Shown: positions 1-5,722 of the stretch, in pieces
Layout: the number at the start of each line of letters is the position of its first letter
How positions within the stretch are numbered: position 1 is the first letter of the stretch
Source: Rhodoluna sp.
GTDB lineage: Bacteria; Actinomycetota; Actinomycetes; Actinomycetales; Microbacteriaceae
Reading direction: 5' to 3'
DNA length: 7,390 bases
Assembly: GCA_026393335.1 (NCBI GenBank)
Contig: JAPLAJ010000022.1
Span: 1-7,390 of the forward strand
Notes under the pieces: model-generated
What the model was told of the DNA's origin: nothing
Seen by the model: the letters and a program-made list of their open reading frames with translations, nothing else
The model's database searches: none
Translations under genes and position numbers: made by a program

Positions 1-11
1 GAGCCTTTCAT

Positions 12-77
12 ATAGAAGACTTCGGGGCAGGGTCGAATAGACGACCTAAGGTCAGGCCAAGATAGGCCAAACCTTAT
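12..77 (-). promoter_or_regulatory. Probable expression platform of the FMN riboswitch
   Basis: This stretch lies between the aptamer and the gene that must start at or beyond the left edge. On the minus strand it contains CTGCCCCGAAG (plus 20-30). That segment is complementary to CTTCGGGGTCAG at the 5' side of the aptamer (plus 215-226), except for one bulged base. It also holds two mutually exclusive small hairpins: GACC/GGTC (plus 43-46 with 50-53) and GGTCG/CGACC (plus 31-35 with 42-46). Two direct GGCCAA copies sit at plus 55-60 and 65-70. There is no T-run after any stem, so control of translation or Rho-dependent control is more likely than intrinsic termination. An ATG occurs at plus 11-9 but has no Shine-Dalgarno in front. 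The AAAGG just after it could instead be the ribosome binding site of a start outside the window. The mechanism is inference. Confidence 0.6.
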
Positions 78-229
78 GTTCTTCTACCATCCGGACTTTA
101 ACCGTCGGTTCTGGAGTTTCACCAGATCAACCGCCAAACCAAATACCTAGATATTCGTTGCCATTGAAGGCAGCTTGTCGGGTCGCGGACTATAACCGCC
201 GGTTCAGATTTACACTGACCCCGAAGAAC
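78..229 (-). promoter_or_regulatory. FMN riboswitch (RFN element) aptamer
   Basis: Read on the minus strand, this matches the FMN-binding RFN aptamer from end to end. P1 is a perfect 7-bp helix, GTTCTTC (plus 229-223) with GAAGAAC (plus 84-78). Next come the 5' signature CTTCGGGG, a P2 TCAG/CTGA stem, and the core ACCGGCGGTTATAGTCCGCG. A variable region of about 50 bases follows. Then come the P5 hairpin TCTGG-TGAAACT-CCAGA, the P6 core CCGACGGTTAAAGTCCGG, and the closing ATGGTAGAAGAAC. All the conserved junction blocks are present, so it should bind FMN. Known RFN elements control riboflavin synthesis or uptake genes. The controlled gene lies off the left edge, so which of these it is cannot be told here. 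Confidence 0.96.
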
Positions 230-350
230 TATTGTTACCTGTAAAGCATGGCAGATTTAGACCCTAAATGCGACCAAATTCGCCATTGGCTAAAAGCTCA
301 GAATGAAGGACTCTAAGGGACCCACAACACTGCTTCTCGAACTGATGGAT
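230..350. other. Non-coding gap upstream of the riboswitch
   Basis: About 120 bases separate the end of the small secreted-protein gene from the riboswitch. I see no credible gene. A short inverted repeat, ATTTAG-ACC-CTAAAT, occupies 255-269. It could be an operator or a weak hairpin, and it has no T-run that would make it a terminator. The riboswitch promoter must lie here if the riboswitch RNA is not read through from the upstream genes. I could not find a convincing pair of -35 and -10 hexamers. Confidence 0.4.
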
Positions 351-842
351 TTACGGGGCAGGACTAGGAGAAACCCACTCGGGGTCAAAGAATGGAGCTG
401 GATCAAAGTCGTCCCAGATATTGAAGGTGTCTTCTGTCTCGTTGTAGCAAATAACTTTGAGCTCACCTGCAACACAGTACTGGCCGTTTATAACAACAAT
501 GTTTGACACATCAGTCAATTCTTGTATACGAGGGAACTCCAATAATCTTTCAATGACCCTTTTTGGGACATCTGCTGGGAATGTCTGGGTCGGGTTCGGT
601 CGAGGAGTTGCGCTCTGTGACGGCATTGGACTTGGCGAAATCGTTCGTGGAGCATCTGGCTCAATGTGTTTTTGAGTTGGTAGACCTGCTCTTGGTTTTT
701 CAGAAACAGGTACACCTGCAGATGCAGCTGGGGCGGAATAAGAATCTCCTAATCCTGCCTCCGCAAAGCTGCTTTGTAAGGCTAAGTTCAAAACTCCAGC
801 TATAGCCAAACTGCCTAAACTAAATGCCAAGACAACCTTCAT
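351..842 (-). CDS. Small exported Pro-rich protein of unknown function
   Basis: I do not recognise this 163-residue protein. Residues 1-29 look like a signal peptide: MKVV, a hydrophobic stretch, then an AxA site, AEA before Gly30. Residues 35-90 are rich in Pro, Ser, Ala and Thr, like an extended linker. A short C-terminal domain (about 91-163) carries two cysteines, C113 and C122, that could form one disulfide. It ends in an acidic, aromatic tail (WDDFDPAPFFDPEW). The start at 842 is preferred because ACAGGAAAAGT, a good ribosome binding site, precedes it. A longer frame from 890 has no such site and would overlap the protease gene. The stop of the metalloprotease gene is 16 bases upstream, so the two are probably co-transcribed. 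It lacks a lipobox and a sorting motif, so it is probably secreted. A role as inhibitor, chaperone or partner of the protease is only a guess from position. Confidence 0.75.
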   Translation of the reverse strand: MKVVLAFSLGSLAIAGVLNLALQSSFAEAGLGDSYSAPAASAGVPVSEKPRAGLPTQKHIEPDAPRTISPSPMPSQSATPRPNPTQTFPADVPKRVIERLLEFPRIQELTDVSNIVVINGQYCVAGELKVICYNETEDTFNIWDDFDPAPFFDPEWVSPSPAP

Positions 843-858
843 ACTTTTCCTGTTTTGT

Positions 859-1887
859 CTAAATTGCAACATTCGAGTTATCCAATCCATAGATCTGCAT
901 CAGGCCAGAATAGTCACCTGGTGCCAGGCCTGGCTTGTCAAGAGTGCAATAAATAGCATTGGTTGACATTATTTGACGGGTTGAGGAGTTTACATGTTCC
1001 AGCCCAAGTGCGTGCCCGAATTCGTGGGCAGCGATGTTGGCGAGCAGATATTCCATTCGTGGGCAGGCTGCCGCATCCTCCTGGTCATAATAGCTGTCGA
1101 TCCAATACGTGTTGAATATAATGTCAGCTTCAGTGATGCGTGTAGCGTTGGAGTTGACATTTCTGCAGGTTGCTCCAAGAAGGCTAGTGGAGCCACGATT
1201 TTTCCAGGAAACCAAATTCTGCCCATCGAACGGCCCTGTACAACCTGTTGCGCCAACTCTGGATTGTTTACTTGTGCTAACGCCCAGGTATTTAGCTTTA
1301 AAGTTAGTGGAAAAAGTTGAACCATCACACCTGTTCACAGGAGTTTGCCAATAACCCAGACCGTCTAGAATCCTTGACAACGCCCTAGGTGAAGATTCAC
1401 CTCTAGGGTCATAGTACCAATTGAAAGTTCCATGAAATCTTGTCCCACTCGAACTGTAGGTTGAAAAAAGGCAACCTATATCACCTAACCCCGCATCACC
1501 TCCGCCATCGGTGAACAATGTAGTGAGGTACTCGGGATTGTCAATCAAAGAAGAATGAGAATTTGAATTTTCGACGGCCTCGATTGACAAAATGTATTCA
1601 GAGCTGAGGCCAACTTTGTGGGAAATTTCGCTACCGTCCAAATTGATTTGGCTGTATGTAGTCTCAAATCCTGGATCAGGCAAAGCGATAATCACCCCGT
1701 CCTCGAATTCAATGTCAAATATGGCTCCAGGACAGACCTGAATTTCTGGTCTCTCAATGGTCGCAAGTTCTGTTAAATTGTTGACACAGCTCAAAGCTGT
1801 TGCAGCATTTGAAGCAGAGACTTGAAGTTGAGTAGGCAAAAGAGTTAAGCAAATGCCCAAGATAATTTTTAAAGATTTAATCTTCAT
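859..1887 (-). CDS. Secreted matrixin-type zinc metalloprotease
   Basis: This 342-residue protein is an exported zinc endopeptidase of the metzincin clan, matrixin-like. Residues 1-25 or so form a signal peptide: Lys-rich start, hydrophobic core ILGICLTLL, then VSA-SN. The catalytic motif HEFGHALGLEH is at 288-298, giving zinc ligands H288, H292 and H298 and the general base E289. It is followed by a Met-turn, QIMST, with M307. Eight cysteines lie outside the signal (C34, C52, C139, C187, C216, C241, C275, C314), enough for four disulfides, as expected outside the cell. The N-terminal half (about 32-135) has no motif I recognise, and the PRCGVPD cysteine switch of animal matrixins is absent. 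The start is supported by the ribosome binding site GAGGGGA just upstream. It is probably co-transcribed with the small exported protein downstream. Its substrate is unknown. Confidence 0.9.
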   Translation of the reverse strand: MKIKSLKIILGICLTLLPTQLQVSASNAATALSCVNNLTELATIERPEIQVCPGAIFDIEFEDGVIIALPDPGFETTYSQINLDGSEISHKVGLSSEYILSIEAVENSNSHSSLIDNPEYLTTLFTDGGGDAGLGDIGCLFSTYSSSGTRFHGTFNWYYDPRGESSPRALSRILDGLGYWQTPVNRCDGSTFSTNFKAKYLGVSTSKQSRVGATGCTGPFDGQNLVSWKNRGSTSLLGATCRNVNSNATRITEADIIFNTYWIDSYYDQEDAAACPRMEYLLANIAAHEFGHALGLEHVNSSTRQIMSTNAIYCTLDKPGLAPGDYSGLMQIYGLDNSNVAI

Positions 1888-1973
1888 TCTTCCCCTCTTA
1901 GCGCCATTTTTTGGCTTAGACTAATTTTACATTAAGCAGACAAAAAGACCCGTAAGGGAACAATTCTTTACAA

Positions 1974-1989
1974 CGTTATCGTAATGTAA
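1974..1989 (-). promoter_or_regulatory. Candidate regulator site, copy 1 (upstream of protease)
   Basis: The minus strand reads TTACATTACGATAACG, ending 86 bases before the protease start. It matches 14 of 16 bases of TTACACTGCGATAACG at 5512-5527, in the importer control region. Here the sequence continues with TTGTAA, so the outer five bases form an inverted repeat (TTACA...TGTAA) around a CGATAACG core. That is the look of a dimeric repressor or activator site. No regulator is encoded in the window. Confidence 0.4.
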
Positions 1990-2140
1990 TTAAACCAAAT
2001 CTACTTTTCAGCAAACAAGTGCATTAGCTCGTAGAAAGACCATCAACCCATCGTTTTTCGGTCTTAGCGCTGCCAGTTCAAAAAAAGAGTCATCTCAGCG
2101 TCAACGGCTAAAGCGCTCTAGAAGGCTTGCCCTACCTTAG

Positions 2141-2157
2141 TAAAAGGGCATAGCCCT
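2141..2157 (-). terminator. Possible terminator of the importer operon
   Basis: On the minus strand, AGGGC-TAT-GCCCT forms a 5-bp GC-rich hairpin followed by TTTA. It begins 21 bases after the stop of permease 2. The stem and T-tract are short, so termination may be partial. An alternative pairing uses another GCCCT slightly further on (plus 2135-2131 region). Confidence 0.4.
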
Positions 2158-2177
2158 ATACTGAAACCGCTCATGGA

Positions 2178-3083
2178 TTAGCCCTTTACAGAACCTGCCA
2201 GCAGACCTCTTACGAAGTAGCGCTGAAGGGCAAAGAAGACAATAAGAGGCACAATCATTGATACGAAGGCACCTGCTGTTAGCAGTTCCCAACCGCTACC
2301 TCTAGAACCAACCATCTCAGCGATACGAACGGTCATTGGAGCTACCTGCTTCACACCACCACCGAAGGTTAGACCTACTAGCAGATCGTTCCATACCCAG
2401 AGGAACTGGAAGATAGAGAAAGATGCAATAGCTGGCACTGATAGCGGAAGAACAATCTTGCTAAACAGAGTAAACCAGTTAGCTCCATCAACACGTCCTG
2501 CTTCAATCAGTTCTCGAGGAATCTGTGAGAGGAAGTTGTGAAGCAAGAACACTGCTAGTGGTAAACCAAAGATAGTGTGAGCAATCCAGATTGGAATAAA
2601 GGTTCCGGTGATACCAAGATCAGGAATAAGTGTTACTCCACCGATTACTAGACCCTTTGAGAAGAGCTGAAGAAGTGGAATCAGGGTTAGTTGAAGGGGC
2701 ACAACCTGAAGACCAAAAATGATGAAGAAGATTGTGTCTTTTCCTCTAAAGTCAAACCAGGCCAAAGCATAGGCTGCAAACAATGCCAAGGTAATTGGGA
2801 AGATTACTGCCGGCAGAGTTAGAGCAAAGCTGTTGAAGAAGAACTGGAACAGTGGAGGGTTAGTACTTGATCCTTGGAATAGCACTTGAGAGTAGTTATC
2901 CAGAGTGAAACTCGGGTTAGTAAAGAAAGTCCACCAACCTGATTGGTTGATGTCCTGCTCTGGTCGGATGGAAGACACCAAAAGACCAAAGGTAGGAATA
3001 GTCCAAAGAATAGCGATGATAACTGCAATTGCTGAAGCTACTGGAGATGCAAATATGTCTTTAGCTTTTTTGTTGATTGCCAT
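2178..3083 (-). CDS. Sugar ABC transporter permease 2 (AglG/MalG-like)
   Basis: This 301-residue inner-membrane protein is one half of the channel of a carbohydrate importer. Hydrophobic segments lie near residues 15-37, 85-108, 116-140, 161-183, 213-235 and 268-288, matching the six-helix MalG topology. The cytoplasmic EAA loop that docks on the ATPase reads ELIEAGRVDG from 191, with E194, A195, G200, and I210/L212/P213 at its end; Gly196 replaces the usual third Ala. The N-terminal signature (PTFGLLVSSIRP, then GWWTFFTNPSFTLDNY) and the RYFVRGLLAGSVKG end are typical of the alpha-glucoside permease group. Its ATG overlaps the stop of permease 1 by one base (TAATG), so translation is probably coupled. 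A GAGAGGA site sits 10 bases upstream. Length is normal, and no defect is seen. Confidence 0.93.
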   Translation of the reverse strand: MAINKKAKDIFASPVASAIAVIIAILWTIPTFGLLVSSIRPEQDINQSGWWTFFTNPSFTLDNYSQVLFQGSSTNPPLFQFFFNSFALTLPAVIFPITLALFAAYALAWFDFRGKDTIFFIIFGLQVVPLQLTLIPLLQLFSKGLVIGGVTLIPDLGITGTFIPIWIAHTIFGLPLAVFLLHNFLSQIPRELIEAGRVDGANWFTLFSKIVLPLSVPAIASFSIFQFLWVWNDLLVGLTFGGGVKQVAPMTVRIAEMVGSRGSGWELLTAGAFVSMIVPLIVFFALQRYFVRGLLAGSVKG

Positions 3084-4000
3084 TAGCGTTCAGTCCTCTC
3101 ACGTCTTAGCTGTCTGATGTTGTAAGCGATGATTGGTAGAACACAAAGCAAACCACCGGTCATGGTTCTCACAATGTCGAATACCTTCAAGGTTCCAATG
3201 GCGGTTGTGGTTAACACAACAATTACTGTTGATCGAATCATTGGGATGGTTACTCGAAGGAAACGCTTCCAGTTTCCGGCACCATCAAGCATGGCTGCTT
3301 CTACTACTTCATCAGGAACATTCTTCATAGCTGCTGAAATAACAACCATGCAGAAACCGGTCTGAATCCAAATCATTACCAGGATTAGCAACAGGGTGTT
3401 CATCGGGGCTTCGAGTAGCCAGTTAGGAGGGTTAACTCCAATGGCTTTGGAGAGGGCACTGAATAGACCGATGTCTGGCTTGTCTAGGTTCGGTTGGAAG
3501 CTGTAAACAAACTTCCAGATAACACCTGCACCGACGAATGAGATCGCCATCGGTAAGAAGATTAGAGATTTCACAATGCCGGGACGTTTCATGCGGTCGG
3601 TCATATAAGCAATAGCAAGACCAAGCAGCGTGGAAAGAATAGGAACTACCAAAACCCAGATGGCTGTGTTTCGAAGAACAATCAGAATCTCAGGGATTGT
3701 GAAAGACCATACGTAGTTATCAAGCCCGACAAACTCTGTGCTGTCTGCGTTCATGAAAGACATGACGAGAGTTCTAAGTGTTGGATAAACAAGACCGACA
3801 AGAAGCAATAGAACTGCAGGAGCTAGGAAGACCGCGTACTTCAACCATTCCTGAACTCTTACATTGACCCTAGAGGCCAATAGGAAGACTAAATAAACAA
3901 TTGCAGCGAAGGCCACTAGCGAAACAATGAGCAGAATTAGGTTTGGGAAAATCACTTCCCAGGGGGTCTTGCGTGCTGCAACGAACGCGGTGTTGATCAT
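3083..4000 (-). CDS. Sugar ABC transporter permease 1 (AglF-like), apparently missing a C-terminal segment
   Basis: This 305-residue membrane protein should pair with permease 2 to form the import channel. An extra N-terminal helix (about 19-42) precedes the core helices near 54-73, 108-132, 145-163, 201-222 and 257-268. The EAA loop is intact: E234-A235-A236, G240, then TIP at 251-253. After TLKVFDIVRTMTGG (ending at residue 283) it jumps to LLCVLPIIAYNIRQLRR. In the relatives I remember, about 30 residues lie between these two blocks, including a VIANEMY-like segment and most of the last membrane helix. Here only about 12 hydrophobic residues remain, so the final helix is probably too short to cross the membrane. 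The reading frame is kept. The start is supported by CAGGAAA eight bases upstream. Natural in-frame deletion, assembly collapse or real divergence are all possible, so function is uncertain. Confidence 0.88.
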   Translation of the reverse strand: MINTAFVAARKTPWEVIFPNLILLIVSLVAFAAIVYLVFLLASRVNVRVQEWLKYAVFLAPAVLLLLVGLVYPTLRTLVMSFMNADSTEFVGLDNYVWSFTIPEILIVLRNTAIWVLVVPILSTLLGLAIAYMTDRMKRPGIVKSLIFLPMAISFVGAGVIWKFVYSFQPNLDKPDIGLFSALSKAIGVNPPNWLLEAPMNTLLLILVMIWIQTGFCMVVISAAMKNVPDEVVEAAMLDGAGNWKRFLRVTIPMIRSTVIVVLTTTAIGTLKVFDIVRTMTGGLLCVLPIIAYNIRQLRRERTER

Positions 4001-4022
4001 TTATTTCCTGACTTTGTTGAAA

Positions 4023-4060
4023 TGGGGTGTGGCTTTCACTTTCGTGTCCACCACACCCCA
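4023..4060 (-). repeat. Intercistronic hairpin between binding protein and permease 1
   Basis: In the 84-base gap, the minus strand forms a perfect 10-bp stem, TGGGGTGTGG with CCACACCCCA (plus 4060-4051 with 4032-4023). The 18-base interior can fold further as CAC-GAAA-GTG, a GNRA-type tetraloop on a 3-bp stem. No long T-run follows, only TTTC. In other importers, such a hairpin behind the binding-protein gene protects the upstream mRNA or partly terminates transcription. That lets the binding protein be made in excess of the permeases. The same role is inferred here. Confidence 0.8.
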
Positions 4061-4084
4061 CTACAAGGGTATAACTAGCCTAAT

Positions 4085-5422
4085 TTAGTTCTTAGGCCAT
4101 GACTTCTCGATTGCATCAAGAACAGCCTTGTCAGACTTGTCTTCTGCAACCCATGCGGTCATTTCCTTCCAGAAAGTACCTGCACCAACAGCAGCTGGCA
4201 TAACGTCAGAGCCGTCGAAGCGGAAGGTTGTTGCGTTCTTTAGGATCTGAACAGCAACCTTGTTTACTGGGTCAGCAACGTTTGCTTCGTCTAGACCCTT
4301 GTTAGCTGAGAACCAACCACCAAGCTTTGCCTTAGCGTTGTTCCACATAGGTGTGGTTAGGTAGTGCTGCAGAGCTGCAACTTCGCCACGGTCTGAGAAA
4401 GCTGCTACGAACTCTCCACCACCAAGTGCTGGCTTGTTGTCAGCTGATGTACCTGGGAAGTAGAACACTGAGATTCCGTTAGCTTCTTCTGTGTTAGAAG
4501 GGTCAACGATTACAGCTCCGTGGTCAGCAGCAAGGATTCCACCAATGAATGATGCCTGACGGTGCATTGCACATGTACCATCAACAATTCCTGCTCCACC
4601 ATCTTGGAAAGTAGTAGTCGCGATTGACGCTACGTCACCAACATAGTCAGGGTTCTTTAGGATCTTGCCTGCTTCACCGATTGCTGTAGCTACAGCTGGG
4701 TCGTTGAAAGGAATACCGTGTGTAACCCACTTGTCATAGGTTTCTGCTGACGCGGTGCGAAGCATGATGTCTTCCATCCAGTCAGTTCCAACCCAACCAG
4801 TTGCTTCACCAGAACCGAAACCAGCACACCATGGCTGGATCTTTCCTTCAGCAGCAATCTTGTCAGATAGGTCTAGCAGTTCCTGCCAAGTTGTTGGGAT
4901 TGTGTAGTTGTTGTCCTTGAATACCTTCGGGTTGTACCAAACGAATGACTTCACGTTTGCACCTAGTGGAGCAGCGAAGAAGGTTCCGTCTACAGTTCCG
5001 TAGTTCTTCCAGTCTGGTGAGTAGTTAGCGTCAACTGACTCGCTCAACTTTGCAGATGCAGGAACTAGGCTGTCAGCAAACTTAGCTAGTAGGCCTGGCT
5101 GTGGGAAGATCGCTAGATCAGGTGCAGTTCCACCTTCAACGCGAACAGCAATCTGAGCTTCGAACTCCTGAGTACCGTTCCAGTTGACAGTGATTCCTGT
5201 ACAACGCTCGAAGTCAGCGAATGACTCGACGAATAGATCAGCTTCTGGAGCAATGATGGTTGTGTATACCTCAACCTCAGTACCTTCGAAGCCCTTGTAA
5301 TCTGAATAGTTGTCACAGTTGGCGCTGTCATTGTTGCTTGCTGGCGCACATCCTGCTAGAAACAGCGTTGCAACCACTGCAGAAGCAGTAGCAGCTAGAA
5401 CGCGCTTTGTCTTTAAGCTCAT
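4085..5422 (-). CDS. Carbohydrate ABC transporter solute-binding lipoprotein (family 1, AglE-like)
   Basis: This 445-residue lipoprotein captures the sugar outside the membrane and delivers it to the permease pair. The signal has a basic start (MSLKTKR), a hydrophobic core and the lipobox LAGC, so C25 would be lipidated after cleavage. The mature part begins with a flexible Ser/Asn stretch, then EVEVYTTIIAPEADLF. Further signatures of the extracellular solute-binding family 1 follow: GTAPDLAIFPQPGLL from 98, the GFGSGEATGWVGTDW segment from 201, and DGTCAMHRQASF from 281. These resemble alpha-glucoside binding proteins (AglE), but the substrate cannot be fixed from sequence alone. Length is usual for the family. 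The start is supported by a strong AAGGAG site. It is the first gene of the operon, and no ATPase, glycosidase or regulator gene is in the window, so the ATPase must be supplied from elsewhere. Confidence 0.94.
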   Translation of the reverse strand: MSLKTKRVLAATASAVVATLFLAGCAPASNNDSANCDNYSDYKGFEGTEVEVYTTIIAPEADLFVESFADFERCTGITVNWNGTQEFEAQIAVRVEGGTAPDLAIFPQPGLLAKFADSLVPASAKLSESVDANYSPDWKNYGTVDGTFFAAPLGANVKSFVWYNPKVFKDNNYTIPTTWQELLDLSDKIAAEGKIQPWCAGFGSGEATGWVGTDWMEDIMLRTASAETYDKWVTHGIPFNDPAVATAIGEAGKILKNPDYVGDVASIATTTFQDGGAGIVDGTCAMHRQASFIGGILAADHGAVIVDPSNTEEANGISVFYFPGTSADNKPALGGGEFVAAFSDRGEVAALQHYLTTPMWNNAKAKLGGWFSANKGLDEANVADPVNKVAVQILKNATTFRFDGSDVMPAAVGAGTFWKEMTAWVAEDKSDKAVLDAIEKSWPKN

Positions 5423-5447
5423 TAATTTCTCCTTGATAGTAATGGGC

Positions 5448-5466
5448 GAAGCGTAGATTACGCTTC
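5448..5466. promoter_or_regulatory. Perfect palindrome, probable operator of the importer operon
   Basis: The sequence GAAGCGTA-GAT-TACGCTTC is a perfect inverted repeat with 8-bp arms. It lies 25 bases ahead of the binding-protein start. If the -10 at 5473-5478 is real, the palindrome covers about +1 to +19. That is where LacI-type sugar repressors often block their operons. As RNA it would be a hairpin near the 5' end of the transcript. An operator is preferred because of the position, but both roles are possible. Confidence 0.6.
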
Positions 5467-5472
5467 AGCAAC

Positions 5473-5501
5473 AATATAGTCCTAGAAAAGCCCTTTTTCG
5501 A
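5473..5501 (-). promoter_or_regulatory. Candidate promoter of the importer operon
   Basis: On the minus strand, TATATT (plus 5478-5473, five of six consensus bases) follows TCGAAA (plus 5501-5496, four of six) at a 17-base spacing. Transcription would start near 5466, giving a leader of about 45 bases that opens with the palindrome. A second possible pair lies further upstream, TTGGTA and AAGAAT at 17 bases (-10 at plus 5513-5508), so more than one start is possible. Confidence 0.45.
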
Positions 5502-5505
5502 GGGC
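5490..5505 (-). repeat. GCCCT/AGGGC inverted repeat with T tail
   Basis: The minus strand reads GCCCT-CGAAAA-AGGGC followed by TTTT, a small terminator-like hairpin. It overlaps the candidate -35 of the importer promoter. If transcription starts downstream of it, the hairpin is never made as RNA and its likeness to a terminator is coincidental. If the upstream promoter is used, it would lie at the very 5' end of the transcript. Confidence 0.35.
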
Positions 5506-5511
5506 AGATTC

Positions 5512-5527
5512 TTACACTGCGATAACG
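5512..5527 (+). promoter_or_regulatory. Candidate regulator site, copy 2 (importer control region)
   Basis: The sequence TTACACTGCGATAACG matches 14 of 16 bases of the site upstream of the protease (1974-1989, minus strand). It sits 90-105 bases ahead of the binding-protein start, about -46 to -61 from the proposed transcription start. That position would suit an activator. It would instead suit a repressor if the upstream promoter pair (TTGGTA/AAGAAT) is used, because it then falls in the spacer. Confidence 0.4.
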
Positions 5528-5531
5528 ATTT

Positions 5532-5560
5532 ACCAAATTCCCCAAGGAGTGCCATTTGGT
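5532..5560. repeat. ACCAAAT...ATTTGGT inverted repeat
   Basis: Seven-base arms at 5532-5538 and 5554-5560 are separated by 15 bases. The repeat lies in the control region between the importer operon and the small plus-strand gene, next to the shared 16-bp motif. It may be a further binding site or chance. The rest of the gap (5561-5712) holds no gene I can support and no clear promoter for the plus-strand gene. Confidence 0.3.
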
Positions 5561-5722
5561 TGCTGTTTAGCATCTTTGAAAGTTGCAGATCCCAGTAATC
5601 CAGACATATTTCACTAAAACTTGGGAACAACTAGACTTGCAGGGCTGTCACAAATTACTTTCGATAGAAAAAACTCAGTGAAGCTAGGAAACTAGGTTGA
5701 AGCACCATTTTGAGAGGGGAAA

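Larger units (their letters stand above)
1888..2177. other. Regulatory gap between importer operon and protease gene
   Basis: No gene is visible here. The gap should contain the end of the importer transcript and the promoter of the protease, both on the minus strand. A TAAAAT (-10-like, plus 1929-1924) lies 37 bases ahead of the protease start but has no good -35. An alternative pair, TTGCTG-16-TAATTA, lies further upstream; neither is convincing. A run of seven T on the minus strand (plus 2086-2080) follows a weak GAG-ATGA-CTC hairpin. It could be a second terminator for the importer operon, though the stem is only 3 bp. The motif at 1974-1989 is described separately. Confidence 0.5.

Noticed and set aside
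9..11. ATG at plus 11-9 (minus strand) as the start of the riboswitch-controlled gene
   Set aside because: Only four codons are visible and no Shine-Dalgarno precedes it. The true start may lie outside the window, so no gene was called.
20..33. Plus-strand CTTCGGGGCAGGGT identical to the 5' strand of RFN elements, suggesting a second riboswitch
   Set aside because: None of the other conserved blocks follows on the plus strand. It is better explained as the complement needed for the anti-aptamer pairing on the minus strand.
843..890. 16-residue N-terminal extension of the small exported protein
   Set aside because: No ribosome binding site precedes 890, the extension masks the signal peptide, and the start at 842 has AGGAAAAGT in front.
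990..1354. Open frames of 80-112 codons on both strands inside the metalloprotease gene
   Set aside because: They overlap a gene with an intact catalytic motif and show no coherent protein features of their own.
3129..3365. Plus-strand frames opposite permease 1
   Set aside because: They are antisense shadows of a clear membrane-protein gene, with no ribosome binding site or domain.
5328..5630. 100-codon minus-strand frame over the importer control region
   Set aside because: It overlaps the start of the binding-protein gene in another frame and runs through the promoter and palindrome. Its sequence has no recognisable features.
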